The notes: a model not told the origin generated them from the sequence alone. Shown: positions 25,599 through 36,794, counted from the first letter of the stretch. The stretch: 64,000 nucleotides of DNA from Gammaproteobacteria bacterium (GCA_007694905.1 REEU01000142.1:62001-126000), one strand, 5' to 3'. Program-made: numbers and translations.

Positions 25599-27090
25599 GT
25601 TTGCGCCTCTTCTGCTTCGTACCCAATACGCGCTGCCGCGCCGCCGCCTCGGCCGCCCACAGCTGCAACACCGCGTAGGCGCGCCAGGGGCGCCAGACTT
25701 CGGCACGCTCGCGCACCGCCCGCTCCGTGGCCGGACGACCATTGCGTCCAAGCCGGGCCCGCAGCACCAGATCGCCGGCCGGAAAAGCATCCGGATCGCG
25801 ACCGGCGCGCATGCACAGGTACTCCACGGTCCACGGTCCGATGCCCGGCAGCGCCAGCAAGGACGTGCGCCAGTGATCCAGCGGTGCATCGAAATCCACC
25901 GCCTGATCAGCACACGCCGCCGCGAGATGCTGCAGGGCACGGCGTCGGGCTGCTGGAATGCCGAGGGCTTCGATGTCTGCGGCAGCGATGGCGGCTGGTT
26001 CGGGAAACACCACCAGCCCAGGTTCTGCCGCAGCCACATCCTCAGACTGCCGGCACAGGCGCAGCAGACGGGACGTGAGGGTGCGCGCAGCGGCAACGCT
26101 GACCTGCTGCCCCAGAACCGCGCGCACCGCGCCCTCGAACGGATCCCACATGCCGGGAACGCGACGGCCGGGAAGGGCGCGCACGCCGTCTGCCAGGAGC
26201 GGATCCCGCGCCAGTGCGGCATCGATCGTGCAGCTGTCCGCCGCGATGTCCGTGAGGCGGCGGGCGCGCGCCAGGAGATCCATCAGCGGCAGCGTGCCGC
26301 GACCGGAAAGCTCGAGTTCCACCCCACCCGCAGCGAAGCGGATGCCCATGCATCCGGAACCGGTCGCCGTCTGCCAGCGCCGCAGCAGCTGCCCGTCATG
26401 CATGCGCTCGAGTCCGGGCACCGCCCGCAGCGCAAAGAAGTCTGCCAGCGCGGCATGAGCGAACGGTGCTTCGGCCGCGAGCCGCAACCGTACCGGCGGG
26501 GCCTCCTCGCAGCGCCGATGCCGCCCCAGCCGGCGCAGATCGCTGGGACTGCGCTGCCAGCAGCGTGCGACAGCGGCATTGAACGTCCGCACGCTGCCGA
26601 ATCCAGCGGCCAGCGCCACTTCAGTGATCGGCGCATCCGTATCATCGAGCAGGCGTTTCGCCACCCGCAGCCGGTGGCTCGCAATCAGAGCCTGCGGACC
26701 AACACCGAAGCGCGCTTCGAAGACCCGCCGCAGATGCCGGCTCGACACACCGAGATCCGCCGCCAACGCCGCCACGCCAAAGCCATTCGTCGCTGTCTGC
26801 TCGATCCGCGCGACAGCGCGTCCCGCCAGATCCGCCTCGCCTTCCGCCACCGGCGCCCGCTCCGGCCGGCAGCGCAGACAGGGGCGATAGCCGGCCGCTT
26901 CCGCGCTCGCCGCCGTCGCGTGGAAGCGCTGATTCGACGGATCCGCCAGCGGCGCAGGACACACCGGCCGGCAATAGATCCCGGTACTCAGCACCGCAAC
27001 GAAGAAACGGCCGTCGAAGCGCGGGTCCCGGGCCCGGCGTGCCTGTTCGCATTGTTCGGGCGTGAGCCCTGAGGTTGCCAGTGCGGACAT
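25588..27090 (-). CDS. alkA: Ada-AraC-AlkA fusion: DNA-3-methyladenine glycosylase II with methyl-sensor domain
   Basis: A 500-residue three-part protein. Residues 10-80 form the Ada zinc domain with Cys40, Cys44, Cys71 and Cys74 (IYCRPVC and PCLRC), which senses methylphosphotriesters. Residues 85-190 are an AraC-type helix-turn-helix pair ([40 protein letters not shown]). The rest is AlkA, with the helix-hairpin-helix [15 protein letters not shown] and catalytic Asp in FPAGDLVL. It excises alkylated bases and probably activates its own operon. The start at 27090 was chosen because the longer frame adds unlike sequence. Ogt follows with an 11-base overlap. Confidence 0.93.
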   Translation of the reverse strand: MSALATSGLTPEQCEQARRARDPRFDGRFFVAVLSTGIYCRPVCPAPLADPSNQRFHATAASAEAAGYRPCLRCRPERAPVAEGEADLAGRAVARIEQTATNGFGVAALAADLGVSSRHLRRVFEARFGVGPQALIASHRLRVAKRLLDDTDAPITEVALAAGFGSVRTFNAAVARCWQRSPSDLRRLGRHRRCEEAPPVRLRLAAEAPFAHAALADFFALRAVPGLERMHDGQLLRRWQTATGSGCMGIRFAAGGVELELSGRGTLPLMDLLARARRLTDIAADSCTIDAALARDPLLADGVRALPGRRVPGMWDPFEGAVRAVLGQQVSVAAARTLTSRLLRLCRQSEDVAAAEPGLVVFPEPAAIAAADIEALGIPAARRRALQHLAAACADQAVDFDAPLDHWRTSLLALPGIGPWTVEYLCMRAGRDPDAFPAGDLVLRARLGRNGRPATERAVRERAEVWRPWRAYAVLQLWAAEAAARQRVLGTKQKRRKHDR

Positions 27091-27112
27091 CGTTCCGACC
27101 TCGATCGGTGAC

Positions 27113-27127
27113 CTCTGTACTATAGAG
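27113..27127 (-). promoter_or_regulatory. Possible promoter/dyad of the alkylation-repair operon
   Basis: CTCTGTA-C-TATAGAG is a 15-base imperfect dyad (one G-U type mismatch) 23 bases before the ada-alkA start. On the minus strand it contains TATAGT (27124-27119), a good -10 match; no matching -35 is seen, as expected of an activated promoter. It is not a LexA box and does not match the E. coli Ada box. Confidence 0.3.
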
Positions 27128-27281
27128 TGTCGGCTCCGCATCCGTCCGGCCGAAATCGGACCTGCATCCAGCATCCACGCTTCACCGGGAGATCGCTCAG
27201 CTGACCGCCGCACGCCCCGTTCCATCGCCGTTCGAGCAGGCCCTGGCGGCCGCCGGTGACGCTGCCGCGCTCAATGTCAGC

Positions 27282-28538
27282 TTGCCCGTGTGCGCCTGGT
27301 GGCTACCCGACGCGCCTCGCCGCACGCTTGCCATTCGGGCGGCCCGTAACCCGAAAGGACACTGGCATTGGTGCGCAAGCGACACGCCGCTCGAGACGCT
27401 ACAGCCCGCCGACCCGGGCAACGGCTGGCAGGACTTTCTCCGGCTGTGTCAGCGGCACAGCCTCGCGCCCATACCCATCGGCGTCCCGCTGCCGCTGCAG
27501 CCTGCCCAAGTGCCGAAACCCTGGGGCTCCGAGCACTGGTACACCGGGATCGAAGCCCGCGGGGTCGCCGGCATCGGCCCGGAGCCAACTGGTTTGCCGC
27601 TGCCGTGGCTGCTTGCCGCATTGCCCGGGCACGCCGGCGCTGTGCGCGAACCGCTGCTGCTGAAACACCTCGCGCCCCATGCCGAGCCCGTGTTCGGTGA
27701 TCTCTACTTCGAGTATCACGCCCGCAAGGAGGAACTCTATCTCGTGACCAGCGTGGATCCGAGGGCCTGGCCCGACGGTGGCCGGATCCGCATGGGTTTC
27801 CGAAAGGAACGCATCGCGACCCTCGGCGAGTCGGGCCTGCGCGCGGCCTTCGCCGCTGCCGGGCGCGCCTATGCCGACGTGCGCAGGCGCATGGACGCGC
27901 TGCTCGATCAGCGCCGGACCATGGCCGGCGTCCCCCTCGACGCGCCACTCGCCCCGGAAGTCCTCTCCGCCTGGACCGCCGAGCTGCCAGCGCCCCTCCG
28001 CGCGGAAGACGTGCAGCGACGCGAGGCCCTGGAGACGCTCATCGCCGAGCAGCCGGTCACCGCCGGAGACGTGATCCGCATCCCGCCCGGCGTTCCGCAT
28101 GGCCTGCGCCACGGTATCCGCGTCCTCGAAGTTCAGACGCCGGACTATGAGCGACGCATCCTGTACTTCGGCCAGAAAGTGCTCACAGGCCACGACGACG
28201 ACCTCGATGCGGCCTGTGCCGGTATGTGCCTGCGACCACCGTCGATGACGCCACCGGAGCCTTTGCCGGCACCGGCAGGCGTGACCCGGGAACGGCTGGC
28301 ACAGGTCGCCGGCTGGCGGGTCGAGCGCATCGAGCTCCCGCCTGGCGAAGCCTGGAGAATCCCCCCGGCAGCCTGTGCGTTGGCGATCGTAGTCACCGGA
28401 TCCGCCTGCTTCGATCACCTCCTGCGGCGGTCGGAAGAGGGCGCCTTCATTCCAGGTCCCGCCCTGGCTGCAGGCAGCCGGATCACCGCCCAGGAAGCGA
28501 CCACGGTGCTGCTGGCCACACCCGAGCCCCAAACGTGA
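27282..28538 (+). CDS. Mannose-6-phosphate isomerase-like cupin protein
   Basis: A protein of about 418 residues resembling class I phosphomannose isomerases. It has the KPWGSEHWYTG element, an EYHARKEELYLV segment in place of the usual metal-ligand motif, a long helical insert (residues 180-260) and the cupin core GDVIRIPPGVPHGL plus EVQTPDYERRILYFGQKVL. The usual enzyme interconverts mannose-6-phosphate and fructose-6-phosphate with zinc; replaced ligands leave activity uncertain. No ATG or GTG suits the start: TTG at 27282 begins this frame, yet coding-like sequence runs back to about 27126, so the true start may be a rare codon upstream (for example CTG 27201, with GGGAG before it). The stop overlaps the next gene's GTG. 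Confidence 0.7.
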   Translation: MPVCAWWLPDAPRRTLAIRAARNPKGHWHWCASDTPLETLQPADPGNGWQDFLRLCQRHSLAPIPIGVPLPLQPAQVPKPWGSEHWYTGIEARGVAGIGPEPTGLPLPWLLAALPGHAGAVREPLLLKHLAPHAEPVFGDLYFEYHARKEELYLVTSVDPRAWPDGGRIRMGFRKERIATLGESGLRAAFAAAGRAYADVRRRMDALLDQRRTMAGVPLDAPLAPEVLSAWTAELPAPLRAEDVQRREALETLIAEQPVTAGDVIRIPPGVPHGLRHGIRVLEVQTPDYERRILYFGQKVLTGHDDDLDAACAGMCLRPPSMTPPEPLPAPAGVTRERLAQVAGWRVERIELPPGEAWRIPPAACALAIVVTGSACFDHLLRRSEEGAFIPGPALAAGSRITAQEATTVLLATPEPQT

Positions 28539-29638
28539 GCCAGACGGAACCGTTTCCCAAGGTGCGTCGCCGCCGGAATATCAGGCGCTTCGCGCTACAG
28601 GCGCTGATTCTCGTTAGCGTCTACTTCGGCATGCTCATCTACCCCCCGCTAAGGGTGGCGTGGCTGATCTGGCCACAGTGGCAGCCGGGCACGCCGGAGC
28701 TGCTGGTGCTGATCGTGGTGCCCCTGCTCGGCCGGCTGGCCTACGAATGGCGCCCCGGGGCCTGGTCACGGCGGGTGGCGGCGCTGTCCATGACCTGGCT
28801 GGGCATGGCCTTCGTACTGTTCTGCCTGGTGCTGCCGTTCGAGCTGCTGAATCTCCTGCTGTCACCACCGGCCCGCGCCTCCGGCATTGCGCTGGCCCTG
28901 CTGGCGGGTGGGCTGTGTCTGGCCGGTGCCGTGAATGCCCAGGTTCTGCAGGTTCGCAGCCTTTCGATTCCGGCGCCGGGGCTGGATCGCCCGCGGCGCA
29001 TCGTGCAGATCAGCGATGTCCACATCGGCTCCCGGGAACCGGCGTTGCTGCGTCGCATCCTGGCCCGGGTCCAAGCCCTGGAGCCGGATGCAGTCATGAT
29101 CACGGGTGACCTGATCGACTTCCGCGACATTCCGGCGCAGGCCCTGGAAGGGCTCAGCGCGCTCACCTGCCCGGTCTGGTACTGCATCGGGAACCACGAG
29201 CGTTATGTGGACCTCGCGGCCATCTGTGATCGCCTGCGCAGCGTCGGTGTGCGGGTTCTCCGAGATGAGGTGGATGCGAGCGAGCCACCGCTGGTGGTGG
29301 CCGGCATCGACGATGCCGAATCACGGCGCCGGGTGGAACAGGGGCTCGCTGCCATCGGTCCGCTGCCTGAGGGATTCCGCATCCTGCTCTACCATCGCCC
29401 GGACGGCTTCGAAACGGCAGCGGATGCCGGCGTCGACCTGATGCTGTGCGGCCACACGCACAATGGTCAGATCGTGCCCTTCAACTTTCTGGTCAGGCGC
29501 GTGTTTCCGCGCATTCGCGGGCTGTACACCCATGGCAGGGCGCGGCTTTACGTCTCCCCCGGAACCGGTACCTGGGGCCCGCTGCTGCGGCTCGGTTCCC
29601 GCAACGAAATTACGCTTTTACGACTCGATCCCGGCTGA
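28535..29638 (+). CDS. Membrane-anchored metallophosphoesterase
   Basis: A 367-residue protein with about four membrane helices in residues 18-135 followed by a calcineurin-like phosphoesterase domain. The dimetal motifs are complete: DVHIGS (near 164-169), GDLIDF (near 193), GNHER (near 219) and GHTHNGQ (near 309). This is the YkuE/YpbG-like architecture; YkuE-type proteins are metal-dependent phosphoesterases of uncertain substrate at the cell envelope. It starts with GTG at 28535 inside the stop of the preceding gene (GTGA), so translation is coupled to the isomerase-like protein. Confidence 0.88.
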   Translation: MSQTEPFPKVRRRRNIRRFALQALILVSVYFGMLIYPPLRVAWLIWPQWQPGTPELLVLIVVPLLGRLAYEWRPGAWSRRVAALSMTWLGMAFVLFCLVLPFELLNLLLSPPARASGIALALLAGGLCLAGAVNAQVLQVRSLSIPAPGLDRPRRIVQISDVHIGSREPALLRRILARVQALEPDAVMITGDLIDFRDIPAQALEGLSALTCPVWYCIGNHERYVDLAAICDRLRSVGVRVLRDEVDASEPPLVVAGIDDAESRRRVEQGLAAIGPLPEGFRILLYHRPDGFETAADAGVDLMLCGHTHNGQIVPFNFLVRRVFPRIRGLYTHGRARLYVSPGTGTWGPLLRLGSRNEITLLRLDPG

Positions 29639-29682
29639 GCACAGCCGATCCTGCGCCAGGCACCAGCGCCGCGCTTCGTGAC

Positions 29683-29982
29683 TCAGTGGGGGTCACCCTC
29701 CGCCGAGAAGGCGAACGCGACGGCCTGCGCCTGGGCCAGCAGGCGGTCGAGGCGCAATCGCGCCAGCGGGCTGAAGTCTGCCGCATTGGCCATCGGGCCG
29801 GTGGGGCCAAGACGTTCGAGAAAGATCATCAGCAGATCCTCCTCTTCGCGAGCGGCTTCGAGGGCGGCGCCGATGTGACGGAACCAGTCGGCGGACTCCG
29901 CGTCGCCGTCGCTGTCGAGCTGCACGATCAGGGCATCCAGCAGCGGCATGAGCTGGCTGCGGACGTTGGCAATGGCGTTCAT
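29683..29982 (-). CDS. Hypothetical 99-residue protein
   Basis: Small acidic, mostly helical protein (LMPLLDALIVQLDSDGDAES, then HIGAALEAAREEEDLLMIFL). No signal peptide, membrane segment or known motif. It is the last gene in a minus-strand run after mdh and the DUF4404 gene, 45 bases downstream of the latter, so probably co-expressed. I do not recognise the family. Confidence 0.6.
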   Translation of the reverse strand: MNAIANVRSQLMPLLDALIVQLDSDGDAESADWFRHIGAALEAAREEEDLLMIFLERLGPTGPMANAADFSPLARLRLDRLLAQAQAVAFAFSAEGDPH

Positions 29983-30027
29983 GTCGAATCTCCGCTGCTG
30001 CCCGTGACCTGGTCGAGGCCGCTGCGG

Positions 30028-30291
30028 TCAGATCCCCATGCGCGCCAGCGCCTCGACGACTTCGTTTACGACCCGGGCCAGTCGCGGATGCTCGGCCTCG
30101 AAATCCACGGCCGCCTTTTTCATCCTGCCACGCACCGTGTCTGGCGTGGTTTCGTCCTCATCATCGAGCACGCGCTCGATGTCCTCTGCGACCTGTTCGA
30201 GCAGGGCTCGATTGCCGGCATCGACGGAGTCGGAATCAGCGAGCTCGCGCCGGATGGCTTCCAGTTGCTCCCGCAGCCTGCTGCTGGACAT
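30028..30291 (-). CDS. DUF4404 family protein
   Basis: An 87-residue all-helical soluble protein. The pattern LREQLEAIRRELADSD ... ALLEQVAEDIERVLDDE ... FEAEHPRLARVVNEVVEAL matches the DUF4404 family of small proteobacterial proteins with no known function. It lies 13 bases after the mdh stop in the same orientation, likely a transcriptional passenger. Confidence 0.75.
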   Translation of the reverse strand: MSSSRLREQLEAIRRELADSDSVDAGNRALLEQVAEDIERVLDDEDETTPDTVRGRMKKAAVDFEAEHPRLARVVNEVVEALARMGI

Positions 30292-30304
30292 CAGGGTGTC
30301 GTCC

Positions 30305-31282
30305 TCAGTCGCTGAGGAGATGAGCGACGGCGCCCTTCTCCTCCGCGAGTTCAGCTTCGGTGGCCTTCATCCGTTCACGGGAGAAGTCATTCACCTCGAT
30401 ACCGTCGACGATGGCCCAGTCACCGCCGCTGCAGGTGACCGGGAAGGAGTAGATGAGCCCTTGCTCCACGTCATAGCTGCCGTCGCTGTAGACGCCCATG
30501 CTGACGATACCGTCGCACCCCAGCGCCCAGTCGCGCATGTGATCGAGTGCCGCATTGGCCGCTGATGCGGCGCTGGACGCACCCCGCGCCTCGATGATGG
30601 CGGCGCCGCGTTGCTGCACCACCGGGATCATCTCCTTGGCGTACCAGTCCGCATCCACTAGATCCAGTGCCAGCTGACCCTTGACAGTCGCACGGTGGAT
30701 GTCCGGGTACTGGGTGGCGGAGTGGTTGCCCCAGATGCACAGGCCTTCGACATCCGTGACGTGCGCACCGGCCTTCTGCGCCAGTTGGGCAACGGCCCGG
30801 TTGTGATCGAGTCGCATCATGGCGGTGAACTGGCGCGGATCGAGATCCGGCGCATTGCGCTGGGCGATGAGGCAGTTCGTGTTCGCCGGGTTCCCGACCA
30901 CCAGGACCTTCACGCTGCGCTGGGCATGGTCGTTGAGTGCCTTGCCCTGCACCGAGAAGATCGCCGCGTTGGCCTCGATCAGATCCTTGCGTTCCATGCC
31001 CTTGCTGCGCGGCCGGGACCCGACCAAGAGGGCATAGTCCACATCCTTGAATGCCACGTTGGAATCGTCCGTCGGGACGATGCCGGCCACCAGAGGAAAC
31101 GCGCAGTCCTCGATTTCCATCACCACGCCACGCAGCGCATCCATGGCCGGGGTGATCTCGAGCAGCTGCAGGATCACGGGCTGGTCCTTGCCGAGCATCT
31201 CGCCGGACGCGATCCGGAACAGCAGGGAATAGCCGATCTGGCCGGCAGCGCCGGTCACCGCTACGCGCACGGGTTGCTTCAT
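30305..31282 (-). CDS. mdh: Malate dehydrogenase
   Basis: TCA-cycle enzyme oxidising malate to oxaloacetate with NAD, 325 residues. The N-terminal NAD fold begins [20 protein letters not shown]. The substrate motif is [17 protein letters not shown], with the mobile-loop arginines, and the catalytic site has MMRLDHNRA and [12 protein letters not shown] (catalytic His). This is the cytosolic-type (group 2) MDH found in many high-GC proteobacteria rather than the E. coli type. The start at 31282 is at the usual family position. Two small genes follow on the same strand. Confidence 0.97.
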   Translation of the reverse strand: MKQPVRVAVTGAAGQIGYSLLFRIASGEMLGKDQPVILQLLEITPAMDALRGVVMEIEDCAFPLVAGIVPTDDSNVAFKDVDYALLVGSRPRSKGMERKDLIEANAAIFSVQGKALNDHAQRSVKVLVVGNPANTNCLIAQRNAPDLDPRQFTAMMRLDHNRAVAQLAQKAGAHVTDVEGLCIWGNHSATQYPDIHRATVKGQLALDLVDADWYAKEMIPVVQQRGAAIIEARGASSAASAANAALDHMRDWALGCDGIVSMGVYSDGSYDVEQGLIYSFPVTCSGGDWAIVDGIEVNDFSRERMKATEAELAEEKGAVAHLLSD

Positions 31283-31367
31283 GGTCGATCCTCTCGTTTT
31301 CTCATCATGTCAGGCCCCATCGGGACCGAGGCGGCGCGCATTGTAGCAGAGCCGATCGCAGCGTCGC

Positions 31368-31814
31368 TCAGGGATGCTCGACATACCAGCTACTGCCATC
31401 GAGCAGGTCGAACGCATCGTGCAGCCAGGGCACCAGCGGTGCTGGAAGGGCTGCTCGAGGCCACCAGGCCGCCGCATCGGCGTCCGTCGGGTCGAAGCGC
31501 GGCGCGGTGCGCTCCGCGAGCTCCGTGGCAAACAGCAGATTCAGACCGCCCCCGTGAGCAGCGAAGTGGATGACGCCGCACGCGACGGCCACGGAAGCGC
31601 ACAGCGCCACACCCAACTCCTCATGCGCTTCCCGCACGACGGCTTCCCGCGGCGTCTCGCCGGCCTCCAGATGCCCCCCGGGAGGCGCCCAGCATCCGTC
31701 CGCGACACCGGTCCCAGACCGCCGCAGCAGCAGAACGTCCTGGCGGCAGGTCAGCAGCAGATGAACGACGATGGCGAAGCGTTGGCGGTCGGATTCCGGC
31801 ATGACTCGGATCAT
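31368..31814 (-). CDS. Nudix hydrolase
   Basis: A 148-residue hydrolase with a full Nudix box, [23 protein letters not shown] (Gx5Ex7REUxEExGU with U as hydrophobic), which binds Mg and cleaves nucleoside diphosphates linked to another group. A PPG before the box and [17 protein letters not shown] before that fit the fold. Substrate unknown; MutT-like nucleotide sanitation is possible. The start is set at ATG 31814 (MIRVMPESD); a TTG at 31838 and an ATG at 31802 are alternatives. It lies 85 bases upstream of mdh on the same strand. Confidence 0.9.
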   Translation of the reverse strand: MIRVMPESDRQRFAIVVHLLLTCRQDVLLLRRSGTGVADGCWAPPGGHLEAGETPREAVVREAHEELGVALCASVAVACGVIHFAAHGGGLNLLFATELAERTAPRFDPTDADAAAWWPRAALPAPLVPWLHDAFDLLDGSSWYVEHP

Positions 31815-31838
31815 CCAGCGCCCTGCCCACTGTGACAA

Positions 31839-32189
31839 GCCAGCCGGGGGAATCTAAGGTCGCGAGCAGGCAGAATCGGTCCCGAGCCAGCCAGAAGCGC
31901 CGGTTGACTTATCTGTAGCGGGTGCTAAATTCGCCTGCCGGCCGCACTGCGGCCACGGCTTTTGCCGTCCTTTCCGGGGATTCCGCAGCCGCCGTAGGGG
32001 CGTTCCGCGCCCTCGGCGTGACCGCGACAGTAACCCGGCGCCGCATCCACTACGCTGGCGTCATTGCGCCCCCCAGCCGGGCGCCGACCGGGGTGACCTA
32101 CGGCTGACGCGCGTCGAAGACGACGCGGCCGACATATCCTCAGTTCCTAGCCTCACACCCCGGCGGGCACCGAATACGAGCGGGCAGAG
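31839..32189. other. Intergenic region upstream of gltB
   Basis: About 350 bases without a supported gene between the divergent Nudix and gltB genes. It holds a good sigma-70 promoter at 31904-31931 pointing at gltB, leaving a 5' leader of about 250 bases. A 61-codon frame in the leader (31922-32107) lacks a Shine-Dalgarno sequence and is not called. The long leader could carry regulation, but no riboswitch fold was recognised. Confidence 0.5.
31904..31931 (+). promoter_or_regulatory. Sigma-70 type promoter for gltBD
   Basis: TTGACT (31904-31909) and TAAATT (31926-31931) are separated by 16 bases, each matching 5 or 4 of 6 consensus positions. They precede gltB by about 260 bases in an A/T-richer patch. 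Confidence 0.55.
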
Positions 32190-35100
32190 ATGGAGAAGCG
32201 CATGCACAGTCTCGCAGACCAGTTGAAGCTCGGCCTACCCGAGAAACATGGCCTTTACGATCCCAGCTCCGAAAAGGACGGCTGCGGCGTCGGCTTCATC
32301 TGCGACATCAAGGGACGTGCCAGCCATCAGATCATCCTCGACGCCCAGCAGATGAATTGCTGCATGGTTCATCGGGGTGGCCAGGGCTACGAAAAGAACT
32401 CAGGCGATGGCGCCGGCATTCTGACCGGCCTTCCGCACCGCTTTTTCGCTGCAGTGGCTGCCAGCGATCTGGGCGCTGAGCTTCCGGAGCGTGGGCGCTA
32501 CGGCGTCGGCAATGTCTTCCTGCCGCGGGACGCCGCCGCCCGTGAACACTGCAAGAGCCTGATCGGGGAACAGGTCGCTGCCGCCGGCCAGACGCTCATC
32601 GGATGGCGTGAAGTGCCGGTGCAACCGGATGTGGCGGACATCGGCAAGGCCGCTCGCGCCGCCATGCCGCACGTGGAGCAGCTGTTCATCGGCGCCGCCG
32701 AAGACGCCCTCGGTGACGACTTCGAGCGCAGGCTCTACACCATCCGCAAGCACGCCACTCACCTGTTGCGGGGCGATGCAGACCTCACCGAGCGCAAGCT
32801 GTTCTACGTCTGCTCGCTGTCGTCGAAGGTCATCGTCTACAAGGGCATGCTCACGCCTGAACAGGTGTTTCCCTTCTATCCCGATCTCACCGACGACCGC
32901 TACGAGTCGCACCTGGCCATGGTCCATTCGCGGTTCTCGACCAACACCTTCCCGAGCTGGGACAGGGCGCAGCCGAATCGATTCATGAGCCACAACGGCG
33001 AGATCAATACCCTGCGCGGCAACATCAACTGGATGAATGCACGCGAAGGCGTTGCCCAGAGCCCGCTGTTCGGCGACCACATCAACAAGCTGTTCCCGAT
33101 CGTGGAGCCGGACTGTTCCGATTCGGGCACCTTCGACAACGTTCTAGAGTTCCTGCTGATGACCGGACGGACACTGCAGGAAGCCATCATCATGATGATT
33201 CCCGAGGCGTGGCAGTCCCATCCCAACATGCCGGCGGAGAAGCGCGCGTTCTACGAGTACTACTCCTGCCTGATGGAGCCCTGGGACGGCCCGGCCTCCA
33301 TCGCCTTCACCGACGGTCGCTACATCGGTGCGGTGCTCGATCGCAACGGCCTGCGGCCGTCACGCTACTACGTCACCGACGATGACAAGTGCATCATGGC
33401 GTCGGAAGTGGGCGTGGTGGACATCGACCCGGCGCGCATCGTGGAAAAGGGTCGACTGAAGCCCGGGCGTCTGTTCCTGATCGATTTCGAAGAGGGCCGC
33501 ATGATCCCCGACGAGGAGATCAAGGATGACTTCGCCCGGCAGCATCCCTTCGGCGCGTGGCTCGACCGGCAGCGCATCGATGTTCGGGATCTGTCGCCGG
33601 AGAAGGAAGCGCGCGGCTTCGACCCGGACCGACTGCTCGAGCGCATGCAAGCGTTCGGCTACACCGTCGAGACCATGCACTTCATGCTGATGCCGATGGT
33701 CCTGGAACTGCGCGACCCGCTTGGCTCCATGGGCAACGATTCGGCGCTGGCCGTCCTTTCGGACAAGCCGCGCATGCTCTACGACTACTTCAAGCAGCTC
33801 TTCGCTCAGGTCACCAACCCGGCCATCGATTCGATCCGGGAAGAGGTGATCATGGGTCTCGAGTGCTACATCGGCCCGGAAGGCAACCTTCTCGAGACCA
33901 CCGAATCCCATGCCCACCGGCTGTGGATCCCCCACCCGGTCCTGAACAATGACGAACTCGCGAGCCTCAAGCACATCAACCATCGCGGCTGGACATCACA
34001 GTCCATCGACATCACGTTCGAGAAGGGTGCCGGGCGCGACGGCCTGCTGGCCGCCCTGGATCGCATCTGTGAGGAGGCGAGCGCGGCCATTGCCGCCGGT
34101 CACAGCCTGATCGTGCTCACCGATCGAGGCATCGGTCCGGATCGGGTCCCCATCAGCACGCTGCTGGCCACCGGCGCCGTCCATCACCATCTGGTGAACA
34201 GCCATGCCCGCACCCGGATCGGCATCGTGGTGGAAACCGGCGAAGCGCGTGAGGTGCACCACCTCTGCCTGCTGATCGGCTACGGCGCCGACGCCGTGAA
34301 CCCCTACCTGGCATTCGAGGCGCTGTGGCAGGCCCGCGCGGACGGTTTGCTGGACGACGCCGAGCACATCAGTTCCGATGACGATGTGGTCTACGCCTAC
34401 CGCAAGGGCACGGCGAAGGGCATCTACAAAGTGATGGCCAAGATGGGCATCTCCACCCTGCAGTCTTACAAGGGTGCGCAGATCTTCGAGGCCGTGGGGC
34501 TCGCCGAAGAGGTGATCGCGCGCTGCTTTACCGGCACCACGAGCCGGGTTCAGGGCGCCGGGTTCGACGTGCTCGCCGAGGAAATGGAGCGCCGCCACGA
34601 GATCGGCTATCCAGCCCGCGAACAGGTGCGCCTGCCGGTGCTGCCGAATCCAGGCGAGTTCCACTGGCGCAAGAACGGCGACCGTCACATGTGGGATCCC
34701 ATTGCCATCGCCGATCTGCAAGTAGCCGCACGCAGCAACAGCGAGGACGCCTACTGGCGCTTCGCCCGTTATACCAACGAAGTGGCCACCCGGGAGGCGA
34801 CCCTCAGGGGTCTGCTCAAGTTCAAACCCGGCGCCAACGGCGGGCCCATCGATATCGCCGAGGTCGAAACCGAACAGGCCATCGTCAAACGCTTCGCCAC
34901 TGGCGCCATGAGCTTCGGCTCCATTTCGGCGGAGGCTCACGAAGGCTTGGCCATCGCCATGAATCGCATCGGCGGCAAATCCAACACCGGCGAGGGCGGC
35001 GAGGATCCGGCGCGCTTCCTGCCATTGGCGAATGGAGACTCCAAGCGGTCGGCCATCAAGCAGGTCGCGTCCGGTCGATTCGGCGTCACCATCGATTACC

Positions 35101-36794
35101 TGACCAACGCAGACGAGCTGCAGATCAAGATTGTCCAGGGCGCGAAACCTGGAGAAGGTGGCGAGCTGCCGGGTGGCAAGGTGGACGACTACATCGCCAA
35201 GATCCGCCACTCCACCCCCGGAGTAGGCCTGATCAGTCCGCCCCCTCACCACGATATCTATTCCATCGAGGACATGGCGCAGCTCATTCACGACCTCAAA
35301 AACGCCAATCCCAAAGCGAGAATCAGCGTCAAGCTCGGTGCCGAAATCGGCTGCGGGACCGTCGCTGCCGGTGTCACCAAAGCCAAGGCGGATCACATTG
35401 TAATTGCAGGGCACGACGGCGGGACCGGCGCATCACCGCTGACATCCATCAAGCATGCCGGACTGCCCTGGGAACTCGGACTCGTCGAGACGCATCAGAC
35501 GCTGGTGACGAACAATCTGCGTTCGCGCGTCGTCCTGCAGACCGATGGTCAGCTCAAGACGGGCCGTGATGTCGCCATCGCTGCCCTGCTCGGCGCCGAA
35601 GAATTCGGCTTCGCCACAGCGCCGCTGGTGGTGCTCGGCTGCATCATGATGCGCAAGTGCCATCTCAATACATGCCCGGTAGGCATTGCGACCCAGGACC
35701 CGGAATTGCGGGCCAAATTCAGTGGTCAGCCCGAGCACGTGGTGAACTACTTCTTCATGCTGGCGAGGGAGCTGCGCGAGATCATGGCAGAACTCGGCTT
35801 CCGCCGCGTGGACGAGATGGTGGGCCGGACGGACTGCCTGGAAGCGGACCTCGCCGTGGCTCACTGGAAGGCCAAGGGTCTTGATCTGACGCCGCTGCTG
35901 CTGCCCGCCCGTGAACCCGAGGATTTTCTTGGCCGCTTCGCCCAGCATCCCCAGGATCACGAACTCGAGCGCGCGCTGGACAACCAGCTCATCGAGCTTG
36001 CCGAGCCGGCGCTGGCGCGCGGCGAGAAGGTGCGCATCGACCTGCCGGTGGTCAACACCAATCGGGTGGTAGGCGGAACCCTGTCCCACACCATTATCAA
36101 GCGCGTCGGCGCCGACATGCTGCCGGACGACACCATCCACATCCGACTCACGGGCTCCGCAGGCCAGAGCCTTGGCGCCTGGCTGGCGCGCGGCGTGACC
36201 ATCGAGGTCGAGGGAGATGCCAACGACTACGTCGGCAAAGGCCTGTCCGGAGGCAAGGTGATGATCTACCCGCCTCGCAGCAGCCGCTTCAAGGCGGAGG
36301 AGAACATTCTCGTAGGCAACGTCTGCCTCTACGGCGCAACCGCCGGCGAGGCCTACTTCCGCGGCGTTGCTGCCGAGCGTTTCTGCGTGCGCAATTCCGG
36401 CGCCCGGGCCGTGGTCGAAGGCGTCGGCGATCATGGTTGCGAGTACATGACCGGTGGTCGCGTCGTGGTCCTCGGCGCCACCGGCCGCAACTTCGCCGCT
36501 GGCATGTCCGGCGGAATCGCTTACATCTGGGATCCGTTGGCGCGCTTCCGGGAAAACTGCAACATGGAGATGGTGGATCTCGATCCTGTCGTGGGCGACG
36601 ACCTCGCCGAGCTCGAAGGCCTCATCCGCAACCATGAGCAGTTCACCGGCTCCACCGTCGCGGCTTCGCTGCTCGCGCGCTGGCCGGACGCCGCGTCCGA
36701 GTTCGTCAAGGTGATGCCCCAGGACTTCAAGCGGGTGCTCGCCGAGACCGCCGGGCAGGACAAGACGTCCGACGTCGCCGCCAAGGCGGGTTGA
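32190..36794 (+). CDS. gltB: Glutamate synthase (NADPH) large subunit
   Basis: Large subunit of GOGAT, 1534 residues: takes ammonia from glutamine and adds it to 2-oxoglutarate, giving two glutamates. The class II amidotransferase nucleophile is Cys32 (DGCGVGF), exposed after removal of the 31-residue propeptide. The central FMN/synthase domain has [36 protein letters not shown] and [10 protein letters not shown]; the 3Fe-4S cluster is in [20 protein letters not shown]; the C-terminal beta-helix has [10 protein letters not shown]. The start could be ATG 32190 or 32202 (MHSLADQL), which would shift the nucleophile to Cys28. Followed by gltD. Confidence 0.97.
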   Translation: MEKRMHSLADQLKLGLPEKHGLYDPSSEKDGCGVGFICDIKGRASHQIILDAQQMNCCMVHRGGQGYEKNSGDGAGILTGLPHRFFAAVAASDLGAELPERGRYGVGNVFLPRDAAAREHCKSLIGEQVAAAGQTLIGWREVPVQPDVADIGKAARAAMPHVEQLFIGAAEDALGDDFERRLYTIRKHATHLLRGDADLTERKLFYVCSLSSKVIVYKGMLTPEQVFPFYPDLTDDRYESHLAMVHSRFSTNTFPSWDRAQPNRFMSHNGEINTLRGNINWMNAREGVAQSPLFGDHINKLFPIVEPDCSDSGTFDNVLEFLLMTGRTLQEAIIMMIPEAWQSHPNMPAEKRAFYEYYSCLMEPWDGPASIAFTDGRYIGAVLDRNGLRPSRYYVTDDDKCIMASEVGVVDIDPARIVEKGRLKPGRLFLIDFEEGRMIPDEEIKDDFARQHPFGAWLDRQRIDVRDLSPEKEARGFDPDRLLERMQAFGYTVETMHFMLMPMVLELRDPLGSMGNDSALAVLSDKPRMLYDYFKQLFAQVTNPAIDSIREEVIMGLECYIGPEGNLLETTESHAHRLWIPHPVLNNDELASLKHINHRGWTSQSIDITFEKGAGRDGLLAALDRICEEASAAIAAGHSLIVLTDRGIGPDRVPISTLLATGAVHHHLVNSHARTRIGIVVETGEAREVHHLCLLIGYGADAVNPYLAFEALWQARADGLLDDAEHISSDDDVVYAYRKGTAKGIYKVMAKMGISTLQSYKGAQIFEAVGLAEEVIARCFTGTTSRVQGAGFDVLAEEMERRHEIGYPAREQVRLPVLPNPGEFHWRKNGDRHMWDPIAIADLQVAARSNSEDAYWRFARYTNEVATREATLRGLLKFKPGANGGPIDIAEVETEQAIVKRFATGAMSFGSISAEAHEGLAIAMNRIGGKSNTGEGGEDPARFLPLANGDSKRSAIKQVASGRFGVTIDYLTNADELQIKIVQGAKPGEGGELPGGKVDDYIAKIRHSTPGVGLISPPPHHDIYSIEDMAQLIHDLKNANPKARISVKLGAEIGCGTVAAGVTKAKADHIVIAGHDGGTGASPLTSIKHAGLPWELGLVETHQTLVTNNLRSRVVLQTDGQLKTGRDVAIAALLGAEEFGFATAPLVVLGCIMMRKCHLNTCPVGIATQDPELRAKFSGQPEHVVNYFFMLARELREIMAELGFRRVDEMVGRTDCLEADLAVAHWKAKGLDLTPLLLPAREPEDFLGRFAQHPQDHELERALDNQLIELAEPALARGEKVRIDLPVVNTNRVVGGTLSHTIIKRVGADMLPDDTIHIRLTGSAGQSLGAWLARGVTIEVEGDANDYVGKGLSGGKVMIYPPRSSRFKAEENILVGNVCLYGATAGEAYFRGVAAERFCVRNSGARAVVEGVGDHGCEYMTGGRVVVLGATGRNFAAGMSGGIAYIWDPLARFRENCNMEMVDLDPVVGDDLAELEGLIRNHEQFTGSTVAASLLARWPDAASEFVKVMPQDFKRVLAETAGQDKTSDVAAKAG

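Noticed and set aside
27113-27127. LexA/SOS box at the alkylation-repair operon
   Set aside because: The dyad CTCTGTA-C-TATAGAG lacks the CTGT-N8-ACAG spacing of a gammaproteobacterial LexA site.
31922-32107. 61-codon frame in the gltB leader as a leader peptide
   Set aside because: No ribosome-binding site, no run of regulatory codons and no attenuator-like hairpins were seen.
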